Of a stretch of 64,000 nucleotides of DNA, positions 11,781 to 22,347 are shown piece after piece. The DNA is from Malachius bipustulatus (Eukaryota > Arthropoda > Insecta > Coleoptera > Melyridae). How positions within the stretch are numbered: position 1 is the first letter of the stretch; each line of letters starts with the position of its first letter. The translations under genes were made by a program, and so were the position numbers. Where the stretch lies: NCBI GenBank assembly GCA_910589415.1, contig OU342630.1, positions 48,392,012 through 48,456,011 on the forward strand, in the 5' to 3' direction. The notes beneath the pieces are model-generated. The model was not told where the DNA came from and searched no databases. It was given only the letters and a program-made list of their open reading frames with translations.

Positions 11781-12376
11781 CAGGTGTTTCACTTTATTGC
11801 AGGTGAACAACTTTTTTTACTGTTTATAGAAGAGCTTTTTTAAGGAATTTTTAAGGAAGTTCCCATAAACATGTCCGGAAAAGCTTAGAAAAAATATAGG
11901 TAGGTACATAGGTACAGGGTGATGAGAAAAAATTCAGTTTTCTCCGCATAACGTGTATATGTCTCAATATTTTAATTTTATACCAAGAGGTTATTTAATT
12001 AGAATTTAGAGCACGCAAAACGAAGAAAAACACAGGTGATAAAATTCATCAGTGGCGTAGATACAGTGTATATGAACACTTTTTCACTCAACAACTTCTA
12101 CGCCCATAGACTTACAAGATCTCACTTATGAGCGGTGAATTCGCTGGAGTTTTCTTACAAAAAAGGTGTAATTATGAATATTCGCCGCCATAGTTTTCAA
12201 GTAAATTGAGTCTAAACTTCCTCATACTGCAAAATAATCAAAGTTTTCTCTAAATTAACTGTTTATTTTAATTAATTTATTAATTAATAATTGTCCAGAC
12301 ATATTTTAATAGGAACTTTTATTCCTTAAAAAAGTTCTTCTATAAACAAGTCCTGGTACAAAAAAGTGAAACACCT
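11781..12376. repeat. Foldback element with CAGGTGTTTCAC ends
   Basis: The left arm begins CAGGTGTTTCAC (11781) and the right arm ends GTGAAACACCTG (12376). Inner blocks also pair: GTTTATAGAAGAGC with TTCTTCTATAAAC, and TTTTTTAAGGAA with TTCCTTAAAAAA. The arms are about 95 bp and imperfect. Inside, near 11927, a TACAGGGTGATGAG terminus of another element type appears without a partner. The flanking dinucleotides (AT and CA) do not form a clean TA duplication. Confidence 0.7.
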
Positions 12377-12539
12377 GCATAAGACATCAAAATTAAAAAT
12401 TGATGAAGAGTGCATGTATTGAACGAAGTCGTGATTTCTACCATGGACAACAATGATCACATGTAGATCTATTACATTACTTAAAATGGAACCCCCGAGA
12501 TGTTTTCTCTCACATTTCTCCAAAACAGACAGGATAAGA

Positions 12540-12935
12540 CTTAGTAAGGGGAGGAATCATGGACTGCTTATAACAGAGTCGACATCAAGAAAGCTTGAAG
12601 CATTTGAGATGGGACTGTATCGTCGAATCCTCGATGCATTATGGACCGGGTATATGACCAATGGTACCGTTTTGGAAATTCTTGACAACGAAACCCAATT
12701 CCTTTAGACAATGTTATTCCTATGAAATGTTTTAATGGATACTCAATCAGGGCAAGGTTTTGGGACAGCGTATAGACCCGGAAGAAGAATTTCTTGGTTG
12801 AGAAATCTTAGGACCTGGTTTAACATAATCGACCACTGCATGGCCTCTTCAGAGCAGCCGTAAAAAGGGTACCGAGAAGTGTAAGTCTTGCAGCTACCGC
12901 GGGGTTGTGTCAAATATTTCATTAATCATTAATCA
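12540..12935 (+). pseudogene. 3' end of an RTE-like LINE reverse transcriptase
   Basis: The translation contains TSRKLEAFEMGLYRRILDAL followed by WTGYMTNGTVLEIL, matching the conserved KLEAFEMW.YRR.L...WT..VTNEEVL block near the C terminus of many arthropod LINE ORF2 proteins. After a stop and frame changes it resumes as GKVLGQR and then, in another frame, RPGRRISWLRNLRTWFN, the usual GK..G.RG.GRRR.SWL.NLR.WF terminus. The palm domain and endonuclease are absent, so this is a 5'-truncated, frameshifted copy. The clade (RTE-like) is inferred from these C-terminal motifs only. Confidence 0.75.
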
Positions 12936-13204
12936 AAGTTTTCTCAATTTTCCAGATCCTGTTCGTTCTTGCGAGTTCCAATTCCCAATACTCTCACCAT
13001 CGTACAAAGTACAAAAAACGCAATTCATATTCTGGCAAAATTCAGGAACCCTCATTTGAATACCGGCACGCACTGTTACCAAAAGGGCGGAAAATATCAA
13101 CTCCATTAACTATGTCAATTCTCAATCTCCAATCGAACTAATTATTTCATTGTCGTCACTCTACTCTCATAGTTTGTTAAAAATAAGCGAAGGATAAACT
13201 TTCT

Positions 13205-13420
13205 GATATGAAGCAGCTAAGCCCTAGCCTGGACTCCTGGACCAATTATTGGTGATTATTGCAGACTCCGCTCTGACGCTGCCGTGCAGTAATGAGGCAT
13301 AATGGCGGCAGAAGAAGCAAGAGCGAGTACCGGCCGGCCCGAACGTCCGTGACCTTCCTGCCTCTCTCTTATATCCCGGCAACGTACTCGCCCGTCTCTG
13401 GCAACATACCATTTCATGTA
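13205..13420. promoter_or_regulatory. GC-rich island, possible promoter or first exon
   Basis: About 215 bp of markedly GC-rich, high-complexity sequence (for example CCGGCCGGCCCGAACGTCCG) in an AT-rich neighbourhood. On the minus strand GATATAAGAG (about 13367-13376) resembles a TATA box followed by GC-rich DNA. Open frames on both strands are short and not recognisable. If the candidate exon at 9551-9675 is real, this would be on the same strand about 3.7 kb upstream; that link is speculation. Confidence 0.25.
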
Positions 13421-14765
13421 ATTTAACGCTGCATATTCAAATCATTATCTCTCTAGGTGCTAGGCGATTCCTCTCAATGTTGCCAACTTTATCAGAAAGT
13501 TTACCAATTTTTTTTACTTTTTTTTCATACAAGCAGGAGGAAAATAGAGATAACAAATATCTCTAAAATCATTTTAGTCCTTGGATGACGATGATAATAT
13601 TGATTGTAAAAACTGAAGCCACAATGAGAAAGGATATATGTCCAATGTTTACTTTGAATATTTTGTTTGTTAAGCTTGCACTATACAGCTCTACACATCA
13701 CATCACATTCAGACCAAACCATAAGAAATTGTAAGCTAAAAACATTGAGGTGCCATGCAAGTACCTAAGAGGTGCAATAATATTTTTAAGGACATCATAA
13801 GCCGTCGTACTTGAAAACAAAGTACTCATCTAGACTAAACAGCCCAAAACTACAGAAACAAACTGATGTCTTAGAGTGGATAGACGATAGAATCTTTTTT
13901 TTCAAGTATTTTTCTGGCTTTGCCATTTATTTTTATTTTTCTCCGAGTAACTCTCAAGTCAATTTGTTACTAGCGCTTGTATGAGGTTGAGCCGTCAATC
14001 ATTGATAATATCATTAAAAATTACTGTTTTAAAATGTATTAATGAATCTATTACCTATATTTGTTTGACCAGCGGATGAAAACATTAATATGATCCTGAT
14101 ATAAATTATAAAAGTAAAGAAACTCATTCAAAAAGTGACCATATTAGTCCACATATTATTCAAAAATTTTATAAAATTCCAGAAATAGATAGGAACCGCT
14201 AACCTCAAGTAGACATTAACTAGCAACTAAAAATTTTTCACAACTCGGTAAAATTAGTATTGTTGGCAACCCTGATTTTACTGTTACTCGGAGAGAATAA
14301 TACCGGATTCATTATGTATACCTACAAGAAGAAAATAAATAATAATGGCAAATGCAATGCTATTTCTATACTTGCTACTGAAAAATCCTAGAGTTAAAAG
14401 TTTTCAGTTAATAATAGTACCTACCTAGACCTGTTTTTTAATTTGTTTTGTGGTTTTCTTTGCTTCAAACGAAAGCCAGATTGCAAGCGCATAGAAGATT
14501 AAATCGAAATTTTACGATGACTGCAAGTGTTTAAGGTCTGCTGAAATTGGTCATTTGTTTCACCGGAAAGTTTACTGCAACTTCAGGACTGGTAAACGTG
14601 AGTTTGTAAGACATATTCGCGCATTTTGTAATAAAATTTTGCAATATAAGGGGAACTAATTTATTTCAATTATTTTAATAAACTCTGAACATAATTAAAG
14701 TATTACTGATCGAGACAACCGTGTATGAGTTCAGTAAATGATAAGTAACTAATATTAGTAATAAA
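13421..14765. other. No gene seen; short inverted pair
   Basis: AT-rich sequence. CTCCGAGTAAC (13941-13951) and GTTACTCGGAG (14283-14293) are perfect 11-bp reverse complements and may be ends of a small, otherwise decayed element. Confidence 0.5.
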
Positions 14766-16600
14766 AATACATTTTTGTTAAATCGTTTCATAAAATTGCC
14801 ATTTTGATTGTCATTTTAGTTTCAAAATGGCATTATTTTATAGTGGCGTGTGTGAGTCGGACGAACATGTAAATATTTTGAGCCGGAACAAGATTACTCC
14901 CCCCCCCCCGTTTTCGAGGATGCTGAACACGATGCCGTTGTCAGAATTTCTCTTTGGGGTTGCGCAACCCCTCAAAACGGCCAAAAACCACCCCCTAGAG
15001 AGATAAAAACTCTTCAATCCATTTCCCTGCAAAAAAAAACCTTCCCCCCGTTTTCGAGGTGCTGGACATCGCGTGCGACCCCGACCAACCCCTCCACCGG
15101 CCAATACTCACCCCCGAAATGGGTGATTTTTTTTATGTATATGTAGGCCAAACGATGGACTTTTTCGAAAAACTTTTTGAAAATTCAAGTACAGAATCAC
15201 AATGGCCATAATTTAAAATTATTTTGGAGTATAAAGAGTGTCCCATATGACAGTGACATATCAAAGTTATGTTTTTTTAAATGGAATGCTCCTATGTTAT
15301 TGCATTTTCAGATTGTCTGAGAAGAGAAAATAAGATTGGCTTTTACAGTTGGTGTTTAAATTCAGAAGTTTTTGAGTTATAAACAAGTGAAAATCGTCAT
15401 TTTTTAAGTTCAATGCCCTGTACAACGAAAACGGCTAAAGATAGAGAAAAACGGCTTACATGTCCTTATTTTAACTTTTCATGTACTATCCTATGATGTA
15501 GATGAAACGTTTATACAGGGTCATAAAAAATTTAAAAAAATCTGAGATTTCTCCACGCGTCGCCAAATAAAAAAATTAAAGAAAGTACAAAATAAATGTT
15601 TCTATACCATAGGATAGTACATAAAAAGTTAAAATAGGGACATGTAAGCCGTTTTTTTCTATCTTTAGCCGTTTTCGTTGTAAAGGGCATTGAACTTGAA
15701 AAATTACGATTTTCACTTGTTTATAACTCAAAAACTTCTAAATTTAAACACCAACTGTAAAAGCCAATCTTATTTCCTCTTCTCAGACAATCTAAAAATG
15801 CAATAACATAGGAGCATTCCATTTAAAAAAACATAACTTTGATATGTTACTGTCATATGGGACACTCTTTATACTCCAAAATAATTTTAAATTATGACCA
15901 TTGTGATTCTGTACTTGAATTTTCAAAAAATTTTTCGAAAAAGTCCATCGTTTGGCCTACATATACATAAAAAAATCACCCATTTCGGGGGTGAGTATTA
16001 GCCGGTGGAGGGGTTGGTCGGGGTCGCACGCGATGTCCAGCACCTCCATTGTGCTCAGCATCCTCGAAAACGGGGGGAAGGTTTTTTTTTGCAGGGAAAT
16101 GGATTGAAGCGTTTTTATCTCTCTAGGGGGTGGTTTTTGGCCGTTTTGAGGAGTTGCGCAACCCCAAAGAGAAATTCTGACAACGGCATCGTGTTCAGCA
16201 TCCTCGAAAACGGGGGGGGGGAGGAATCTTGTTCCGGCTAAAAATATTTACAATTTTCGGGTTTTTTTCCGACTCACACACGCTACTATTAGGCACTTGT
16301 GATTAAAAGTGTGAAAATGACAATTAAAAGCAAGTTTTCATGAATCTTCATGAAGCTTGTCACTTATTTGACAATATAAAATACCAATCTCTAGAGTTCA
16401 TAACGACTTAGAATTCATTCTTGCCGATTTTACAAAAAATCTTGTGTGACACTCGTTGAAAAAGGAGTTTTTAAGCACTTTGACGATTGTCAAACTCGGC
16501 CTTCGGCCTCGGTGGTCAATTTACTTCCGCACTTAAGACACTCCCATTTTGCATCGTGTATCAACAAATAGCTATTTCCTTTAGATCTAAATTATGAAGA
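14766..16600. repeat. Older repeat split by the large palindrome (related to 49890-51415)
   Basis: The left flank (14774-14840: TTGTTAAATCGTTTCATAAA, CATTTTGATTGTCATTTTAG) and right flank (16289-16600: GACAATTAAAAGCAAG, AAAATCTTGTGTGACAC, AAACTCGGCCTTCGGCCTCG) reappear in the same order at 49895-50260 without the 1.45-kb palindrome between them. The two flanks therefore belong to one element that was interrupted. In the second copy GGCATTATTT-like and AAGTGT-like sequences are nearly contiguous, marking the empty site. Confidence 0.75.
14841..16288. repeat. Large near-complete palindrome (foldback element), arms about 670 bp
   Basis: TAGTGGCGTGTGTGAGTCGG at the left end and CCGACTCACACACGCTACTA at the right end are near-perfect reverse complements, and pairing continues inward to about 15510 and 15610. 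Open frames on opposite strands (14838-15104 minus and 16005-16241 plus) encode the same peptide only because the arms mirror each other. Each arm holds two related modules, CGTTTTCGAGG(A)TGCTG.ACA, next to C or G homopolymers. The element is bounded by TA, or alternatively TTA (14838-14840 and 16289-16291), so a Tc1/mariner or Harbinger-type duplication is possible. The right arm carries about 19 extra bases near 16046 (CATTGTGCTCAGCATCCTC) absent from the left. No protein-coding role is expected. Confidence 0.88.
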
Positions 16601-16609
16601 TAGGATATA

Positions 16610-17451
16610 CAGGGTGTTTCAAAGATATGAGGCCAAATTTAAAGGGGTGGTTCCTCTCATAAATATAAGTTCAAAAAATAAACTTCAGCTCAAAATGAAG
16701 TTCAGTTTAAAAGATGTGTCAAATTATCAAAACAAGGTATGAAAATTAAAGAAATATAAGAGTTTTTGGTTATAACTCGTGTAAATTTAAAATGATTGTG
16801 ATGAAACTTGTTATAAACAATAAGGAAATAAGGCTTTAATTTGGCTGTATCAGATTTTGTAGGTGTCTTCCAGTGGTGTAGATATTCAGGGTTGGTGTGC
16901 CGTTTCTCTCCCTATATTTTACACCACTGACTTTATTTCAAATTAAAACCGTTGTTCTATAATAGCCCATGCATTTTAGAATAAAAAAAGAGTTCTTTAG
17001 TTTTTTCATACGCCACACCGTTTTTTCTCAGGTAATGTTGCGTATTTGCAATGTAAAATTATTATTGATTTGATTTTGATTAGGTATACAAAATAGTTGG
17101 TCGTACGAAAAAAAAACTAAATAATACTTTTTTCTTCTAAAATGCACGGGCTATTGAATGATGTTTGTGTATTTGCAATAAAGTCAGTGGCATAAAAGAT
17201 AGGGAGGGAAAAGGGTTTCCAACCCTGAATTTCTACGCTACGCTATTGGAAGACGTTTACAAAACCTGAAATGGCCATATCAGAGATCTTAGTTTGCTTA
17301 TTGTTCATCATGAAAAAAAAACTGTTATATTTTTTTAAAACTTGACTGTCTATATCTTTTAAAAGAAATGAGCTGAAATTCATTATTTTCAACTTATATT
17401 TCTGAGAGTTTTACCATTTTAAATTTGTCCCTATATCTTTGAACCACCCTG
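16610..17451. repeat. TA-flanked foldback element with CAGGGTG ends
   Basis: The left end is CAGGGTGTTTCAAAGATATG and the right end is the complement, CTATATCTTTGAACCACCCTG. TA occurs immediately outside both ends (16608-16609 and 17452-17453), as for Tc1/mariner-type insertion. Arms continue inward imperfectly: CCAGTGGTGTAGATATTCAGG near 16870 pairs with CCTGAATTTCTACGCTACGC near 17222, and the AATGCACGGGCTATT region pairs with AATAGCCCATGCATT. It is 842 bp with no coding capacity. Confidence 0.82.
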
Positions 17452-17578
17452 TATACTGGGAAAGGGAAGTCTGGAAATGCGTAATCTTGCAAAATTAGGA
17501 ATATTTCACGTCTGACATGGTGCAATGTTGTCACTTTTACCGTTTTTCTGATATTAGTTACTGTGTTTTTTAAATATA

Positions 17579-18132
17579 CACTGTGTCTCTTGGATTTCTG
17601 GACATAGGGAATTCCCATGTTAAAATAAACTATGGGAAATATTGGCTCCCCTAATTATTTTACAGTAAAATGTCAAATGTAAAACTTCTTAAGGAAAAAA
17701 AGCTGCTTCTTATGCTACAATTGCATTTTCATTTGGTTCATCCATTTTCGAGAAAATCAGGAAAAACTTAACGGTTTTTCGTATTTTTTGCACACATTGC
17801 ACCAAAACACCATTGAAGAACAAGTAAAATTTATTGACATTACTCTGGCAATTGCACTTAGAAATATTAGAGATTTATTATTATTTATTAGCATTATCTG
17901 TCAAAAGCAAAGCAACCTTGAAAAACTACGAAAAACCGTTCAGTTTTTCCTGGTTTTCTTGAAAACGGATGAACCAAATGAAAATCCAATTATAGCATAA
18001 GAAGCAGCTTTTTTTTCCTTAAGAAGTTTTACATTTGACATTTTACTGTAAAATAATTAGGGGAGCCAATATTTACAATAGTTTATTTTAACATGGGAAT
18101 TCCCTATGTCCAGAAATTCAAGAGACACAGTG
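17579..18132. repeat. TA-flanked foldback element with CACTGTGTC ends
   Basis: The left end CACTGTGTCTCTTGGATTTC and right end GAAATTCAAGAGACACAGTG are complementary with one or two mismatches, and near-perfect pairing extends past AGGGAATTCCCATGTTAAAA and the AGGGGAGCC block. TA flanks both ends (17577-17578 and 18133-18134). It is 554 bp. High arm identity suggests a fairly young copy. The open frames inside are by-products of the palindrome. Confidence 0.85.
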
Positions 18133-18134
18133 TA

Positions 18135-20229
18135 TATTATAACACCCTGATATTTGGTTGATTACATTTGTTACATAATGGTTAAACTCATATTGAATGG
18201 TAGATTCCAATAATGAGAAGATGTACAGGGTTTTACATTAAAAAAAAAATACACACTGAACACTGACTAATAATACCAAAAAAAAAGGGTAAATCTGGAA
18301 ACTGATCATATCCTAAAACAGCGCTGAATCTTAAGTTTTGTATACTTCTGACCACCCAGAAGCATTTCCAAACTTTTGATGGAGTTTAGTATCGATTTTA
18401 GATTTGTTTACTCAAAAAAGTAACAAAATATGACACAAAATAAAGAAACGTTGTAAATATTCCACCAATGATAATATTATTAGAAACATCCTATATTTAT
18501 TAATTTTTAATTAAGAAACACTGATACGGAGGGTCGAGCAACCACTATTATTATTCCTCACGTTTGCCCAAACGCCTAAAAAACGTACGCAGGAGCGAAA
18601 AAAATGATTTTTTTGAGTGACAAGTAAACAGAACAAGGAAAACAAATTTCTATGGAAAATTAATTTTTATGATTTTGTTTTATTCTCTTCTTTTTACAAT
18701 TATTAAAGTCTTCAGATCTTCTAAGTCTGTCATACAAGAAACTGTAAAAACCAACTAATACCTTATTACATTAGACAGCATTTAAACAGCCAATAAATGT
18801 GAGAGAAAAAGTCCACTCAGAATATTATCGAAAACCAATGTTTTGAGTAGTTTTAAGCCTATTGTTTTTTTTACAGCCCTTTATATTTTACACCCCTGAC
18901 ACAAGATCGGTCCATGCATGAAATACGGTAATCAAAACATCAGAAGATATGAAAATGTTAAATACAATAAATACAATTTAAATAAGGAATAAGTCGCTGA
19001 TAAAACCATTCATAAAACCACTCCAAGATATATTTTCCAACGAACAAAACTTGAGTGAGCATAATTGGCAGCTTAAATCGTTTTTAACATTTTTACAAAA
19101 ATTGTAGCCATAAAAGATAAAGTACGACGAGAAATGACAATTGTGCTTTTTGACAATTTATTTAATTCGGTTCAAGGAAAGTGGTTTAAACGGTTCCGAA
19201 AAACGTGATTTAACCAAAGCAAGAAAATATAAATGAAATCATCTACTAACTTAGCCTTAGCAGGATGAAAATTTCAATGTCTGAAATTGAAATTTCAAGT
19301 CATACAAGAGCGCAGTTCAAGATGACAATTATACAAGAGCTGTCAGTCAGATATGCTGAGAAAAGTGTTTACCGAAATGCTATACTGTCAATCGCCTTTT
19401 GTCTCCATGCATGCACGGTCGCGTTCGCTAAACACAGAACAAAATTGCAATAAAAAAATGTTACTTACTCTTACCATTGTTACAACGGTGGGCTCTAAGT
19501 AAAGGTAAATAAGCAACATCCTTGACGTGAACTCGTGAACAGACAGACTATCTTTAAGTTTTTTTTCTAGAGATGACAAATTAGCAAACATATTGTTTGC
19601 TGAGGTTAATTTGAATTCTTAGAAGTTTTTCATAAATTTTACCACCACTTGCTTACCAATTTCAGGAAACATTCAATCTATGCTACTGAATTTTGTTATT
19701 AGGTACCAAATTGTATCTTATAAACAGAATTATGGAGAATTGAAAATCATCCTGTGTATCCTGAATGTGAAAAGATTCACTCAAATCGAAATCTACCGAC
19801 ACCCGTCATCAAAATAATCAAATGTTAAACAAATTTTGAGATATCCCAAGCAATGAACTGTTTACCTATCAGCGACCATCTGTACAGAACAGGCATATAC
19901 TTTATAACGCGTCGCCGTGATGTATTAAACCACTTTATGTACATATTTACATAGAAAATATGATAAGATTCTACGGTCTCGGAGACTATACGTGAACTTA
20001 TTTTTATCATTAGCTGTTTGCATTTCTCCGGGGCTTACTTTAGGTCAACAACATGGGAGAAGACAACAGATTTCACATGGAACATAACTGGAGATGTTCA
20101 CATCGACGATGTTTCTACACCTATTTAAACAAAATATTAACTCCTCTCATGGCACGATTTTTTCCTAGGAATACGACAATAACATGTAAATTATAGGTTT
20201 ACCTATAGATTATTGATATCTTTGAATTA
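18135..20229. other. No gene seen
   Basis: AT-rich sequence. Isolated TACAGGG words (near 18224) may be single ends of decayed elements. Open frames at 19265-19591 on both strands show no recognisable product. Confidence 0.55.
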
Positions 20230-21380
20230 TTAAAAAGTTCGCACCATTTATATGAAAATTTTTATCCCTTCGTTTTTGAAAATTTTTCTTGTTATGATTT
20301 TTGTGCTTTTCAAAAGATTAAATTTGAGCACACTAGATCCATGGTGTGAATTTTAGTTCCAGAGAAAATGGCGTTTTCTTAACATCATAATCACAAAAAA
20401 ACATGACATTTCAAGAACTAAAAGTGTTTTGGGGAAAATTTCGGCAAAATTCGCTAAACGTCCACCAAATGTAATGTCAGTTATGAAAGAAATTGCCTTT
20501 TTATATACAGGTGGCCCAAAATTGGTACCTAACTTATGAAATTTAATATTTTTGCTCATTTTTCTCGCTGAAATTAGAAATTTGAAATATTTTGACTGCT
20601 GAAATATATTAACAATATTAGTTAATATTGTTTATAATAATTAGAAAAAATAATATTAATATTAATTAATTAATTATATTTTTGGTGTTTTTAACAGGAA
20701 GACAGTATATAACTCTTCATTGCAAAGATACAACTAAATAACGTTAAAGTATCCATTTCGAAATTATTTGTTCAATTAAAAAAAAAAAAAACTAAATGAA
20801 CTTACCAGTTTTTGAATAATTTTATATTTCTTGTAAAAGCAGGTAAAAGTAAAATTCCATAATATCTCTTCAACTTCCATGCCCACGGGAAAAATAAATT
20901 ATAGGAGCGTCTTTCGTATTATTACTATTATTATGCTGTCTAGAGTCAAACTTTCAAAATTCCATTTCTCAGAATCATATTATTGGCACTTAGTTGGTTT
21001 TAGCAGTAAACAGACGAACTGATATTGATGCAGTCAAAATATTTAAAATTCAAAATTACGCTGAGAAAAATGAGCAAAAAGCTGAACTTCCAAAAGCTAC
21101 CCATTTTTGGCCACCTGTATAAAAAATGTTTATTTCTTTCACAACATTTGGTGAACATCTAACGAATTATGCCGAAATTTCCCCCAAACACTTTTAGTTT
21201 CCGAAATATCATGTTTTTTGTGATTTTGAAGTTTAGTAAAACGCCATTTCTCTGGAACTAAAATTCACAGCATGGATCAAGTGTGCTCAAATGTAATTTT
21301 TTTTAAGCACAAACGTACGACGAAAAAAAAATTTCAAAAAAGACGGAAAACAAAAATTATCCCATAGGGACTTTTTTGCG
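20230..21380. repeat. Concentric foldback: outer palindrome around a TA-flanked inner palindrome
   Basis: Outer arms: TGTGAATTTTAGTTCCAGAG (from 20346) pairs with CTCTGGAACTAAAATTCACA near 21250-21269; the GAGCACACTAGATCCATGG, AAACACTTTTAGTT and ACATTTGGTGGACGTTTAGCG blocks also pair. The inner unit at 20508-21117 starts CAGGTGGCCCAAAATTGGTA and ends TACCCATTTTTGGCCACCTG, with TA on both sides (20506-20507 and 21118-21119). The outer arms continue right up to the inner unit, so both palindromes share one centre. The interior is AT-rich and non-coding. Confidence 0.8.
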
Positions 21381-22347
21381 GACACTGAATAACTCACAAA
21401 TCAGAACTTTTATCAAACATTTTAGCGCTAATTCTTCCAGTGTAGAAATTAACAAAATAATTCTAAAATCCTTTTTTCCCAACAATTAGTATATTAACAG
21501 GATATTTTTGTTTCTTTAATTCCTATCTTCTTTTGTTTTTGTTTCATGTTGTGGCAGGGCAGCCAACTTTTTTCCTCAATCATGAAGTTTTTTTATTTGT
21601 ATTTATTTTTAATTATTACTTGTCAAATTCAGAGTTTTAAGAAGATTTTTGTCAGTAATTTTACACCCCTTGCGAAGTATGAAATACTGCAGAGATTCAA
21701 TTTGTTCGAACACAAAATAACAGAGCCTTGGAATTTTTTAAAACAGTGGTGTTTTATTTATCATACATCAACAGCCTTGGCAGGTTCAGTTTAAGTAATT
21801 ACATGAACATTTTAACTCAAACATAGAAATGAGATCATCCTGATAGCGATCAGGACGACATTTTGGAACCCAGGTAAACTTGGGTCACTGAATCCTTGAA
21901 AGTATAGGTATTATAGTCTCGGATTATACCAGAATCTGGATAATTTTATGATTCCATATCCATACCTAATTCAAACTAAATTACGTTCTGCTTGAATACT
22001 AGATTGCTCGTAAAACCCACATTCAAATATATACATATAAAATAAATCAGTTGCTCATAGACAATCAAGCAAAAACAATAGATTCCATATGGTATAAGAA
22101 AGATGGGATCACTAATTAACTATCTAGTTTTGGTGAAAGGGCGTAGACAATTCTAAAGGCCTATGATCAACTAAATGAAGACATAATTTTTTAGACAGTA
22201 CGACCGTGGGCAGATGACATGTATTCTCACGCACCATAGCTTTTGAATCAATAAATACAACGAGAAAATTATATTATACTTTTAGTTTTTTTTGCTCCTT
22301 CTCTCTATCTATAACTGACTATTAGACTATATAGACCTTAAACAAAT
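21381..22347. other. No gene seen
   Basis: AT-rich sequence. A plus-strand open frame at 21546-21794 has Phe/Leu-rich content typical of AT-rich noise and no recognisable domain. Confidence 0.5.

Noticed and set aside
14838..16241. Two ORFs on opposite strands (14838-15104 minus, 16005-16241 plus) with nearly the same protein
   Set aside because: They are mirror images produced by the palindrome arms and lack any recognisable domain; not a duplicated gene.
17577..18134. Possible microRNA or hairpin ncRNA gene
   Set aside because: Long perfect hairpins here have TA-flanked transposon ends and are explained as foldback elements; without small-RNA data a microRNA call is unsupported.
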